Source: Streptacidiphilus carbonis
GTDB taxonomy: Bacteria > Actinomycetota > Actinomycetes > Streptomycetales > Streptomycetaceae
NCBI RefSeq assembly: GCF_000787775.1
Contig: NZ_BBPM01000005.1
Coordinates: 62,001-126,000, forward strand
Reading direction: 5' to 3'
DNA: 64,000 nt
Below, piece after piece: positions 8,122-15,659 of the stretch. The notes under the pieces were generated by a model, which was not told the origin of the DNA, ran no database searches, and saw only the letters and a list, made by a program, of their open reading frames with translations. Positions within the stretch are counted from its first letter, which is position 1; the number at the start of each line of letters is the position of its first letter. A program made the position numbers and the translations under genes.

Positions 8122-9021
8122 GTGCGGAGCTTCGTGCGCGGTACGGCTGTGTGGGGCGTCGAGTGCCCGCAGCGGCCCAGCCAGGTGGCCGGTGTCACCA
8201 TGGCCGGATTCCGTATCCCCGACCTGAACGAGCTCCGTATCGTCCCGCACCCGGCTGTGACCGTGCTCATGGATTTCGGCACCGGCCCGCCCGTCCTCGA
8301 CGGTGCCGCCGGGCGGCAGCAGCGGGGAAGCATGGTCGCCGGGCCCGGGTTCGGATCCGGCGGCGCGGTCCGCGTGCGCGGAGAGAACGTCGAGTGCCTG
8401 CAGGTGCGCCTGTCCCCACTGGTCGCACGCGCCGTTCTGGGCGCCTCCCCCGCCGAGCTCGACGGCGCCGTCGTGTCCCTGGACGACCTGTGGGGGCGGG
8501 AGGCGTCCCGGATCCGCGAGCGACTGGGCGACGCCTCGTCCTGGCAGGAGCGCTTCGCGCTGACGGACGCGCTGCTCGCCCGTCGGTACTCGGCAGCACC
8601 GCCGGTGGACCCGGAGGTCGCCTGGGCCTGGCACCGGATCATCGGCAGCCGTGGCCTGGCCCGGGTCGACGCACTCGCGAGCGAGGTCGAGTGGAGCCGT
8701 AAGCGCCTCTGGTCCCGGTTCCGGTCCCAGCTCGGCCTGCCGCCCAAGCGCGCCGTGACGCTGGTCCGCTTCGACCACGCCGCCCACCGCCTGGTCGCGG
8801 GTGAAGCCGCGGCCCGGGTCGCGGCCGACGCCGGCTACGCCGACCAGTCCCACCTGCATCGCGACATCAGGACGTTCACCGGGGCGACCCCCGCGACCGT
8901 GGCCGACGAGCTGTTCCTCGCCGTCGACGACCTCGCATGGCCGCGCGGCGGAGGGCGAGTGACCAGGAACTGTGCGACGTTCAGCAGGTCTGCTCGCCCG
9001 CCCGCGCGAGCATCTCGTTGA
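8122..9021 (+). CDS. AraC-family transcriptional regulator
   Basis: This 299-residue protein has an N-terminal sensing region with no clear ligand motif. The C-terminal AraC DNA-binding domain (about 185-275) has two helix-turn-helix units, 'RVDALASEVEWSRKRLWSRFRSQLG' and 'RVAADAGYADQSHLHRDIRTFTGATP'. It is divergent from the methyltransferase and two-component operon and may control it. The GTG at 8122 is the first usable start. It converges on the fructokinase gene with a 25-base gap. Confidence 0.85.
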   Translation: MRSFVRGTAVWGVECPQRPSQVAGVTMAGFRIPDLNELRIVPHPAVTVLMDFGTGPPVLDGAAGRQQRGSMVAGPGFGSGGAVRVRGENVECLQVRLSPLVARAVLGASPAELDGAVVSLDDLWGREASRIRERLGDASSWQERFALTDALLARRYSAAPPVDPEVAWAWHRIIGSRGLARVDALASEVEWSRKRLWSRFRSQLGLPPKRAVTLVRFDHAAHRLVAGEAAARVAADAGYADQSHLHRDIRTFTGATPATVADELFLAVDDLAWPRGGGRVTRNCATFSRSARPPARASR

Positions 9022-9046
9022 CGGCGAACAAGGGTTCCCTGTGGTT

Positions 9047-10057
9047 TCAAGGGTGCCGTGCGAACCGCAGGTGGGCGGCTTCGAGTGGGGCGTGGGCTGG
9101 GAGTTGGGGGCGGGGGGTCGCGGTGGGCGGGTCGGCTCCGGTGCGTTCGCAGGTCAGCGCGGAGACCAGGATCGCGTCGTCGAGTGCGGCGGCCAGCTCG
9201 TCTTCGGCGGCATCGGCGAGTTGCGCGGGGGCGTGCAGGTCGCGGCGGATCAGGGCGCTGAGCAGTCCCGCGGTGAAGGCGTCGCCGGCGCCGACGGTGT
9301 CGACGACTGCGGCTTTGCGACCGGGCCGGACCAGCGGTGGGCTGTCCGGTCGGAACGCGCGGGCGCCCTCGGCGCCGTCGGTGATGACGACCAGGAGCGC
9401 GCCCAGGGTGAGCCACCGCGTGGCGGCCTGTTCCAGGCCGCCGGGGTAGAGCCACTCGACGTCCTCACGGCTTGCTTTGACCAGGTGCGCGTCGGCGACG
9501 GTCCGTTCGATCAGTGGACGCGCGATGTCTGCGTCACCCAGGAGCGCGGGGCGGACGTTGGGGTCGTAGCTGATGAGCACGTGCCCGCCGCTGCGCAGCC
9601 GGGAGGTGGCGGTGTGGATGTGCTGGTCCCCGGGCGGGGTCCAGGAGGCGACGGAGCCGAGGTGGAGTACGGCGGTGGCTGCGGGGATGCGGGCGGTCTC
9701 GGCTTGGGTCCACTGCCAGTCGGCTGTGCCCTGGTGGTAGAAGTCGTAACTGGCCTGGGCCTCGGCGTCCAGCGACACGACAGCGAGGGTGGTGGGCTCG
9801 GCGGCGTGCGGGGCGCTCCGGAGGTCGATGCCCTCCCGGTCCGCGTGGTTGCGCAGGATTCGGCCGAAGGCGTTGTCGGCCAGCCGTGCCATCATCGCCG
9901 TGCGCTGGCCCAGGCGTGCCAGGCCGACGGCGACGTTGAACGGGCTGCCCCCGGGGCGGGCTTGGAACCGGTCGGGGCCGCCCTGGGGGACGAGGTCGAT
10001 GAGGGCCTCGCCGATCACGGTGACCAGCGGCTGCGGGACGGGCTGCGGTTCAGGCAC
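9047..10057 (-). CDS. PfkB-family fructokinase
   Basis: A 336-residue ribokinase-fold sugar kinase. It shows the N-terminal 'GEALIDLVP', the first PfkB signature 'PGGSPFNVAVGLARLG' (about 35-50), and the second signature 'DTVGAGDAFTAGLLSAL', with the catalytic base Asp259. The length and the GEALID/AGDAF context match bacterial fructokinases (fructose to fructose-6-phosphate). The start overlaps the LacI repressor stop by eight bases, and the locus also encodes a fructose-type ABC importer and a fructan hydrolase. That makes fructose the likely substrate. Confidence 0.88.
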   Translation of the reverse strand: MPEPQPVPQPLVTVIGEALIDLVPQGGPDRFQARPGGSPFNVAVGLARLGQRTAMMARLADNAFGRILRNHADREGIDLRSAPHAAEPTTLAVVSLDAEAQASYDFYHQGTADWQWTQAETARIPAATAVLHLGSVASWTPPGDQHIHTATSRLRSGGHVLISYDPNVRPALLGDADIARPLIERTVADAHLVKASREDVEWLYPGGLEQAATRWLTLGALLVVITDGAEGARAFRPDSPPLVRPGRKAAVVDTVGAGDAFTAGLLSALIRRDLHAPAQLADAAEDELAAALDDAILVSALTCERTGADPPTATPRPQLPAHAPLEAAHLRFARHP

Positions 10058-11108
10058 GGAGCGGCTCTCCCAGCGGAATCTCGCCCGAGCCCCGCGTGAT
10101 CAGGCGGGTGGGAACGGTGGTGGTGGCGGTGGGTGACTGGTCGCCGTCGAGCCTGCGGAACAGCGCGTGCGCGGCGAGACGGCCGATCGCCTCGATGTCC
10201 TGGGCCATGACCGAGATGCCGGGCCGGAGCATGTCGGCCAGCGGGAAGTCGTCGAACCCGACCATGGCGACCCTGTTCTCCAGGGCCAGGTCGCGCAGTG
10301 CCCGGCTGGCGCCGATGGTGACCAGGTTCTGGCTGGTGAACAGCGCGGTCGGCGGATCGGACAGGGCCATCAGGTGCCGTGCGGCCTCGATGGCGCCCTG
10401 TTCGGTGACCAGCCCCTGCTGGATGAGCGTGCGGTCGGCCGTGACCTGGGCCAGTTCCAGCGCGTGCAGGTAGCCGTCCAACCGCTGGGCGGCGGTGGGG
10501 ATCGACGCCTGGTCCCCCAGGAAGGCGATGCGCCGGTGGCCGGCCTCCATGAGGTGCCTGACCGCCGTCACCGCGCCCTGACGGTTGTCGGAGACCACCA
10601 CGTCGGCGTCCAGCAGCTTCGGCTCGCGGTCCACGAACACCAGGCAGGTGCCGGCCCGCTGCTCGGCGATGAGGTAGCTCTGGTCGCGGCCCGCGGGCAC
10701 GATGACCAGTCCGTCGACACGGCGGTCGATCAGCGCGAGGGCCAGTTCGCGTTCGCGGTCCGGGTCCTCGTCCAGGCTGCCGATCAGGACCAGGACGCCG
10801 CGTTCGCGCGCGATGTTCTCCACGGTCCGGATGAGGGCCGCGGAGTAGGGGTTGGCGGCGTCCTCGACCAGCATGCCGATCGTGGCGGTGCGGCCGTCCC
10901 CGCGCCGCAGGTTACTGGCCGTCAGATTCGGCCGGTAGCCGAGCTTCTCCGCGGCCTCGCGCACCCGGGCGGCCATCTGCGGGTCGACCGTGCTCACCCC
11001 GTTGACCACCCGCGACACGGTCTTGGGGGCCACTCCCGCGAGCCTGGCGACCTCCCGCATCGTGGGGCGGCCCGGCCGTCTCGACTGCCCTGGTTCGCCC
11101 TGAGGCAT
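10050..11108 (-). CDS. LacI-family repressor of the fructose/fructan locus
   Basis: The 352-residue protein has an N-terminal LacI helix-turn-helix ('TMREVARLAGVAPKTVSRVVNG', about residues 16-37) and hinge helix, followed by a periplasmic-binding-protein-like effector domain. GGGAGA precedes the ATG. It is co-transcribed with the fructokinase and divergent from the transporter genes, the usual arrangement for a local repressor released by a sugar or sugar phosphate. Fructose or fructose phosphate as effector is inferred from the neighbours. Confidence 0.9.
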   Translation of the reverse strand: MPQGEPGQSRRPGRPTMREVARLAGVAPKTVSRVVNGVSTVDPQMAARVREAAEKLGYRPNLTASNLRRGDGRTATIGMLVEDAANPYSAALIRTVENIARERGVLVLIGSLDEDPDRERELALALIDRRVDGLVIVPAGRDQSYLIAEQRAGTCLVFVDREPKLLDADVVVSDNRQGAVTAVRHLMEAGHRRIAFLGDQASIPTAAQRLDGYLHALELAQVTADRTLIQQGLVTEQGAIEAARHLMALSDPPTALFTSQNLVTIGASRALRDLALENRVAMVGFDDFPLADMLRPGISVMAQDIEAIGRLAAHALFRRLDGDQSPTATTTVPTRLITRGSGEIPLGEPLRA

Positions 11109-11202
11109 CGTTGTCTCCCATGAATCCTGCGTTACCGACTCGTTGCCTGGACACTTCGATCTGTGTCTTGACTCACTTTTGCATGGCGGTCACTCTGATG
11201 TC

Positions 11203-11218
11203 GAGACCACGTTGTCTC
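11203..11218. promoter_or_regulatory. Candidate LacI operator upstream of the transporter
   Basis: GAGAC-CACGTT-GTCTC is an exact inverted repeat centred in the 148-base gap between the LacI gene and the FrcB-like gene. A related CGTTGTCTC half lies next to the LacI start (about 11108-11117). A -35-like TTGACT lies at 11168-11173, but no convincing -10 follows. Binding by the neighbouring LacI protein is inferred. Confidence 0.45.
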
Positions 11219-11256
11219 ACCGTGTCGGGTCGCGATGGTTCGGAAAGGTTTCTGAG

Positions 11257-12387
11257 ATGCACATCTCGATACGCAGCGCGGCAGCGGCGTCGCACGACCG
11301 TTCGCGCCGCCCCCAGCTCGCCTCGGCGGGCCTGGTCGTCTGTCTTGCGGCGTCACTCGCGGCCTGCAGTTCCTCCAGCGGCACCACCGCCACCGGGGGC
11401 TCGGCGTCCGGCGGCGGCGCCAAGGTCGGGGTCGCGTTGATCCTCAAGACGCTGTCCAACCCGTACTTCGTCTCCATGGAGAAGGACGCCAAGACCGAGG
11501 CGGCCAAGGACAACGTGAGCCTGACCGTGGCGGCCGGCAACACCGACGGCGACACCCAGACCCAGATCAGCGCGATCGACACCGCGATCTCCCGCGGCGA
11601 CAAGGGCATCCTGATCACCACCAACGGGGACGCCGTCAACGCGGCGCTGAACCAGGCCAAGCAGGCCGGCCTGTTCGTCATCGCGCTGGACACCGCGACC
11701 AACCCCGCCACCGTCGCGGACATCACCTACGCGACCGACAACACCCAGGCCGGCAAGCTCGACGGCCAGTACGCCGCAACCGCGCTGGGCGGCAAGCCGG
11801 CGGACATAGCCATGCTCGACCTGTTCAACAACCAGGTCGTGTCGGTCGACATCAACCGCGACCACGGGTTCCTGCAGGGCATGGGCATCGACCCGGGCAG
11901 CACCACCCAGAACGCCAAGGAATCCAAGACCGGGAAGTACTCCGGCGGCACCTACACCGTCGCCTGCCACCAGCCGACCCAGGGCGCCATCGACGGCGGC
12001 CGCACCGCGATGGAGAACTGCCTGTCGGCCGACCCGAACATCAACGTCGTGTACGCGATCAACGAACCCGCGGCCGAAGGCGCCTACGCGGCCCTCAAGG
12101 CCGCAGGCAAGACCGACGTCCCGGTCTACGCCATCGACGGCAGCTGCGCCGGCCTCAAGCTGGTCGCCAGCGGCGAGTTGGCCGCCGACGCCGTGCAGTA
12201 CCCCGGCAAGATGGCCAGCCTGGGCGTGGACGCGATCGCCAAGCTGGCCCGGGGCGGCTCCAAGCCCGCGGTGACCTCGGGCAAGGACTTCTACGACACC
12301 GGTACCGCGTTGGCCGCCACGAAGCCGCAGACCGGAGTCACCATCGAGTCCCCCGACCAGGCCGCAGGCGCCTGCTGGGGCAACTAG
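11257..12387 (+). CDS. frcB: FrcB-like sugar-binding lipoprotein of an ABC importer
   Basis: The 376-residue protein has a lipoprotein signal peptide with the lipobox 'LAAC' (Cys37) and then a type-I periplasmic-binding-protein fold starting at 'VGVALILKTLSNPYF'. It resembles the ribose/fructose/xylose group, with 'IDTAISRGDKGILITTNGD' and a C-terminal 'VYAIDGSC'. It captures sugar outside the membrane for the permease and ATPase encoded next. The ATG at 11257 has GGAAAGG eight bases upstream; an upstream in-frame extension lacks a signal sequence and is rejected. The fructose assignment comes from the linked fructokinase, GH32 enzyme and single-domain ATPase. Confidence 0.88.
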   Translation: MHISIRSAAAASHDRSRRPQLASAGLVVCLAASLAACSSSSGTTATGGSASGGGAKVGVALILKTLSNPYFVSMEKDAKTEAAKDNVSLTVAAGNTDGDTQTQISAIDTAISRGDKGILITTNGDAVNAALNQAKQAGLFVIALDTATNPATVADITYATDNTQAGKLDGQYAATALGGKPADIAMLDLFNNQVVSVDINRDHGFLQGMGIDPGSTTQNAKESKTGKYSGGTYTVACHQPTQGAIDGGRTAMENCLSADPNINVVYAINEPAAEGAYAALKAAGKTDVPVYAIDGSCAGLKLVASGELAADAVQYPGKMASLGVDAIAKLARGGSKPAVTSGKDFYDTGTALAATKPQTGVTIESPDQAAGACWGN

Positions 12388-12410
12388 CCCCGCAGCTGCG
12401 GCCCCCGGAC

Positions 12411-12459
12411 CAGGTGCGCCGACGGGCGCCCATCGACCCGACCCTCGTCGGCGCACCTG
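12411..12459 (+). promoter_or_regulatory. Long intercistronic hairpin between binding protein and permease
   Basis: CAGGTGCGCCGACG (12411-12424) and its exact reverse complement (12446-12459) enclose a 21-base loop, starting 24 bases after the frcB stop. The frcB-frcC gap is 237 bases, unlike the overlapping frcC-frcA junction. Such stems often act as partial terminators or mRNA stabilisers that let the binding protein be made in excess. Confidence 0.6.
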
Positions 12460-12624
12460 CACCCCCCGGACGATCCGCGCCACCCGCGCCACCCGCGGAC
12501 CAGCGATTCCGGCACACCTGTACAGCCGTCAGCCACGGGTCGACATCTCCTCTCAGCAGCGCACCCCGCAGGTCCACCACGAATCAGAACGCCGCCGGCC
12601 CACGTCGGCGGCGAAGGGATCCAG

Positions 12625-13659
12625 ATGACCGCCCACGTGGACAGCCACGCCGCACCGACATCGGCGGAGGACTTCCTCAACCGCCGCGCCACCCTGAGCC
12701 AGCGCATCCACACCGTGCTGCACCGCCAGCCCGCACTGAGCCCGGCCATCGTCCTGGTCCTCGCCGGCGCCGTGTTCGCCCTCCTCAACAGCCGCTTCTA
12801 CCAGCTGGGGAACCTGTCGCTGGTCGCGCAGCAGGTCGCCGTCGTCGGCTCCCTGGCGGTGGGCCAGACCCTGGTGATCCTCACCGCCGGCATCGACCTG
12901 TCCATCGGCGCGGTCATGGTGCTCTCCTCCCTGGTCATGTCGAAACTCGCGTTCGACCACGGCGTGCCGGGCGTGCTCGCCCTGCTGATCGGCGCAGCCC
13001 TGGCGGTGGCGGCCCAGGCCGTGAACGGGCTGCTGGTCACCCGCATCAAACTCCCCCCTTTCATCGTGACGCTGGGCACCTTGAGCATCTTCACCGCCGC
13101 CACGCTGATCTTCGCCAAGGGCCAGACCGTAGCCCTGCCCCCCGGCGCGTTCCTGCTGTGGAGCTCGCAGACGATCTCGCTGGGCTCACTGCACCTGACC
13201 ACCGGGGTCCTGCTCATGATCGCCCTCTATGCGGTGATCGGCTTCGCCCTGCGCTACACCGCCTGGGGCCGGCACCTGTACGCGGTGGGCGACGACGTCG
13301 AGGCATCCCGGCTGGCCGGGATCTCCGTCAACCGCGTACTGCTGAGCGCCTACATGGTCGCCGGCCTGGCCATCGCCGTGGCCGCCTGGATCCTGGTGGG
13401 CCGCGTCGGCGGCGGCGACCCCAACAGCGGCATCAACGCCAACCTGGAGTCCATCACCGCCGTCGTCATCGGCGGCACCAGCCTGTTCGGAGGCCGCGGC
13501 GTCGTCCTCGGCTCACTCATCGGCGCCTGCATCGTCCAGGTCTTCGACAACGGCCTGGCGCTGGCCGGATTCGACCCCAACTACCAAGTGCTGGCCGTCG
13601 GCGTCCTGGTGATCGCCGCGGTCTCCGTCGACCAGTGGATCCGGAGCGTGAAGTCATGA
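12625..13659 (+). CDS. frcC: FrcC-like ABC sugar permease
   Basis: A 344-residue RbsC/FrcC-type permease with about ten membrane helices from residue 40 on. It shows the conserved 'LVILTAGIDLSIGAVMVLSS' segment and the cytoplasmic 'GDDVEASRLAGISVNRV' EAA-like loop that contacts the ATPase. 'GGTSLFGGRG' near the C terminus is also typical. The ATG has GAAGGG seven bases upstream. The stop overlaps the start of the ATPase gene (ATGA). A homodimer of this protein would form the channel for the sugar delivered by the FrcB-like lipoprotein. Confidence 0.9.
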   Translation: MTAHVDSHAAPTSAEDFLNRRATLSQRIHTVLHRQPALSPAIVLVLAGAVFALLNSRFYQLGNLSLVAQQVAVVGSLAVGQTLVILTAGIDLSIGAVMVLSSLVMSKLAFDHGVPGVLALLIGAALAVAAQAVNGLLVTRIKLPPFIVTLGTLSIFTAATLIFAKGQTVALPPGAFLLWSSQTISLGSLHLTTGVLLMIALYAVIGFALRYTAWGRHLYAVGDDVEASRLAGISVNRVLLSAYMVAGLAIAVAAWILVGRVGGGDPNSGINANLESITAVVIGGTSLFGGRGVVLGSLIGACIVQVFDNGLALAGFDPNYQVLAVGVLVIAAVSVDQWIRSVKS

Positions 13660-14432
13660 CCGCACCCGTGCTCGAAGCCAAGGGCCTCGTCAAACTCTTC
13701 GGCAGGGTCGTCGGCCTGAACGACGTCGACCTCACCCTGTACCCCGGTGAAGTCCTCGCCGTCATCGGAGACAACGGCGCCGGCAAGTCCACCCTGATCA
13801 AATGCCTGTCCGGAGCCATGGTCCCGGACGAGGGCAGCATCCTGGTCAACGGCTCAGCGGTCCACTTCAAAGGCCCCCAGGACGCCCGCGACGCTGGAAT
13901 CGAGACGGTCTACCAGACCCTGGCAGTGGCCCCCGCCCTGGACATCGCCAGCAACCTCTTCCTGGCCCGCGAGATCCGCCGGAAGGGACCGCTGGGATCC
14001 GTGCTGCGCATGCTCGACACCAGCGCGATGAAGCAGCAGGCGACCGAGCACATCAACCGACTGGGCATCACCACCCTGCAGAACATCGGCCAGGCCGTGG
14101 AAACCCTGTCCGGCGGCCAGCGCCAGGCCGTCGCCGTCGCCAGGGCCGGCGCCTTCGGCGGCAAGGTCGTCATCCTCGACGAACCCACCGCCGCCCTCGG
14201 GGTCCGCGAGACCGGGCAGGTGCTCAAGCTCGTCAAGGACCTGCGCGACCAGGGTCTGGGCATCATCCTGATCAGCCACAACATGCCCAACGTCTTCGAA
14301 GTCGCCGACCGGATCCACATCCAACGCCTCGGCAGCTGCGCCGGCGTCATCACACCCAGGTCCCACTCGATGGAGGACGCGGTGGCCGTGATGACCGGAG
14401 CCAAGACCCTCACTCCCACGAGCGGGACATGA
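13656..14432 (+). CDS. frcA: FrcA-like ABC transporter ATPase, single nucleotide-binding domain
   Basis: The 258-residue ATPase has Walker A 'GDNGAGKS' (about 40), Q-loop 'VYQTLA', signature 'LSGGQRQAVAVARA', Walker B 'KVVILDEPTAAL' and H-loop 'LISHNM'. Most carbohydrate importers of this CUT2 class use a duplicated ~500-residue ATPase. A single-domain version of ~260 residues is characteristic of the fructose system FrcBCA, which supports the fructose assignment. The ATG overlaps the permease stop. The open frame extends far upstream, but only as a shadow of the permease gene. Confidence 0.9.
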   Translation: MTAPVLEAKGLVKLFGRVVGLNDVDLTLYPGEVLAVIGDNGAGKSTLIKCLSGAMVPDEGSILVNGSAVHFKGPQDARDAGIETVYQTLAVAPALDIASNLFLAREIRRKGPLGSVLRMLDTSAMKQQATEHINRLGITTLQNIGQAVETLSGGQRQAVAVARAGAFGGKVVILDEPTAALGVRETGQVLKLVKDLRDQGLGIILISHNMPNVFEVADRIHIQRLGSCAGVITPRSHSMEDAVAVMTGAKTLTPTSGT

Positions 14433-14532
14433 ACGGCTGCGACCCGCTGCACGGGTTCCAGGACCTCCCGGAACCAGCGGGCGTCGGGCGCGCCGGCCGG
14501 GTGACCGGCGCGACACTCCCAGGAGCCTGACG

Positions 14533-15543
14533 GTGGTTCAGTTCAACGTCGAACACGACCGCATCGGCGCCGAGCCCACCGTGGTCGTCTCCGCGACGGA
14601 CGGATCGACACGTCTGGTGATCGCATGCCGCGGCGCGACCCTGCTCAGCTGGCGGAGACGGCTGGGCGGCCATCCGGTGGAGCTCACCGACGGGTACCGC
14701 AGCGAGGCCGAACTCCAGGCCCAGGACGGTGTGCGCAACGGCCTCCTGGCCCCGTTCCCCAACCGGATCGCCGGGGGCCGCTACCGGTTCGAGGGCCGCG
14801 ACCACGACCTGCAGCCGGGCCAGGAACACCCGCGCGAACCCGTCTACCACGGATTCGCCCGCACGGAGCCGTTCGACCTCGACCACGTGGAACCGACGGC
14901 CCACGGAGCCCGGCTGACCTTCCGCAGTACCGGGATCAGGCCCGGAAGGCATCCGGGCTACCCGTTCCCGCTCGACCTCCGAGTGGTCTACCTGATCGGT
15001 GCCGACGCGATCGGGATCGAGATCCGTGCGACCAACACCGGCGAAGTGCCGGCACCGTACGCGGCCGGCTGGCACCCCTACTTCCGCCTGGCGGCGACCA
15101 TCGACACGCTGACCCTGCAGGTCCCCGCCGCGAGCGTCGTCCGCACCGACGACGCGCTGATCCCCCTCCATCCCCCGAACACCATGGCCGCGCTGGAACA
15201 CCAGCCCGCGATGGACTTCCGTCAGCCCCGGACGCTCCGCGGCGCGGTCATCGACGCCTGCTTCAGCGACCTGCGGTTCGCTCCCGACGGACGGGCCGAG
15301 ACCGTGCTGCGTGACCCGCTGACCGGAAGCGAACTGCGGATCTGGCAGGTCAGCGGCCATCTGCACGTGTTCACCGGCGACACCCTGGCCCGGGACCGGC
15401 GCCGGTCCATCGCCCTGGAGCCGGTCGAGACCCTCACCGACGCCTTCAACCGCGACGAGTACGCGTCGGCCATCCGCATCGAACCCGGCGAGGAGCGCCG
15501 TTTCCGCTTCGGCGTCCGCCACCTCCCGCCCGTCAGCGGATGA
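14533..15543 (+). CDS. Aldose-1-epimerase family protein
   Basis: This 336-residue protein has the galactose-mutarotase beta-sandwich fold. Recognisable elements are 'GLLAPFPNRIAGGRYRF', a catalytic-type His in 'PVYHGFAR', 'YAAGWHPYF' with the second His, and a C-terminal 'ALEPVETLTDAFN' containing the glutamate. The family interconverts alpha and beta anomers of aldoses, and some members act on sugar phosphates. AGGAG lies seven bases before the GTG start. It sits between the fructose importer and the GH32 gene, so a role in handling fructan-derived sugars (including glucose ends) is likely. Confidence 0.85.
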   Translation: MVQFNVEHDRIGAEPTVVVSATDGSTRLVIACRGATLLSWRRRLGGHPVELTDGYRSEAELQAQDGVRNGLLAPFPNRIAGGRYRFEGRDHDLQPGQEHPREPVYHGFARTEPFDLDHVEPTAHGARLTFRSTGIRPGRHPGYPFPLDLRVVYLIGADAIGIEIRATNTGEVPAPYAAGWHPYFRLAATIDTLTLQVPAASVVRTDDALIPLHPPNTMAALEHQPAMDFRQPRTLRGAVIDACFSDLRFAPDGRAETVLRDPLTGSELRIWQVSGHLHVFTGDTLARDRRRSIALEPVETLTDAFNRDEYASAIRIEPGEERRFRFGVRHLPPVSG

Positions 15544-15659
15544 CCCGGCGGCTCCGGCCCTGCCCCTACGTCAGGGAATCCGCCCGACGGTCGTCGGAGC
15601 TCTCAGCGTGGCCCGACCCAACCGACGTCCTGTTCAGCGACGAATAGGAAGGTACACCT

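Noticed and set aside
11143-11256. Upstream in-frame start of the FrcB-like gene
   Set aside because: It would place 38 charged residues before the lipoprotein signal peptide and cross the operator region; the ATG at 11257 has its own Shine-Dalgarno.
12414-13655. An N-terminal extension of the FrcA-like ATPase to about 672 residues, as if it were a double-domain ATPase
   Set aside because: The extension reads the permease gene in another frame and has no ATP-binding motifs.
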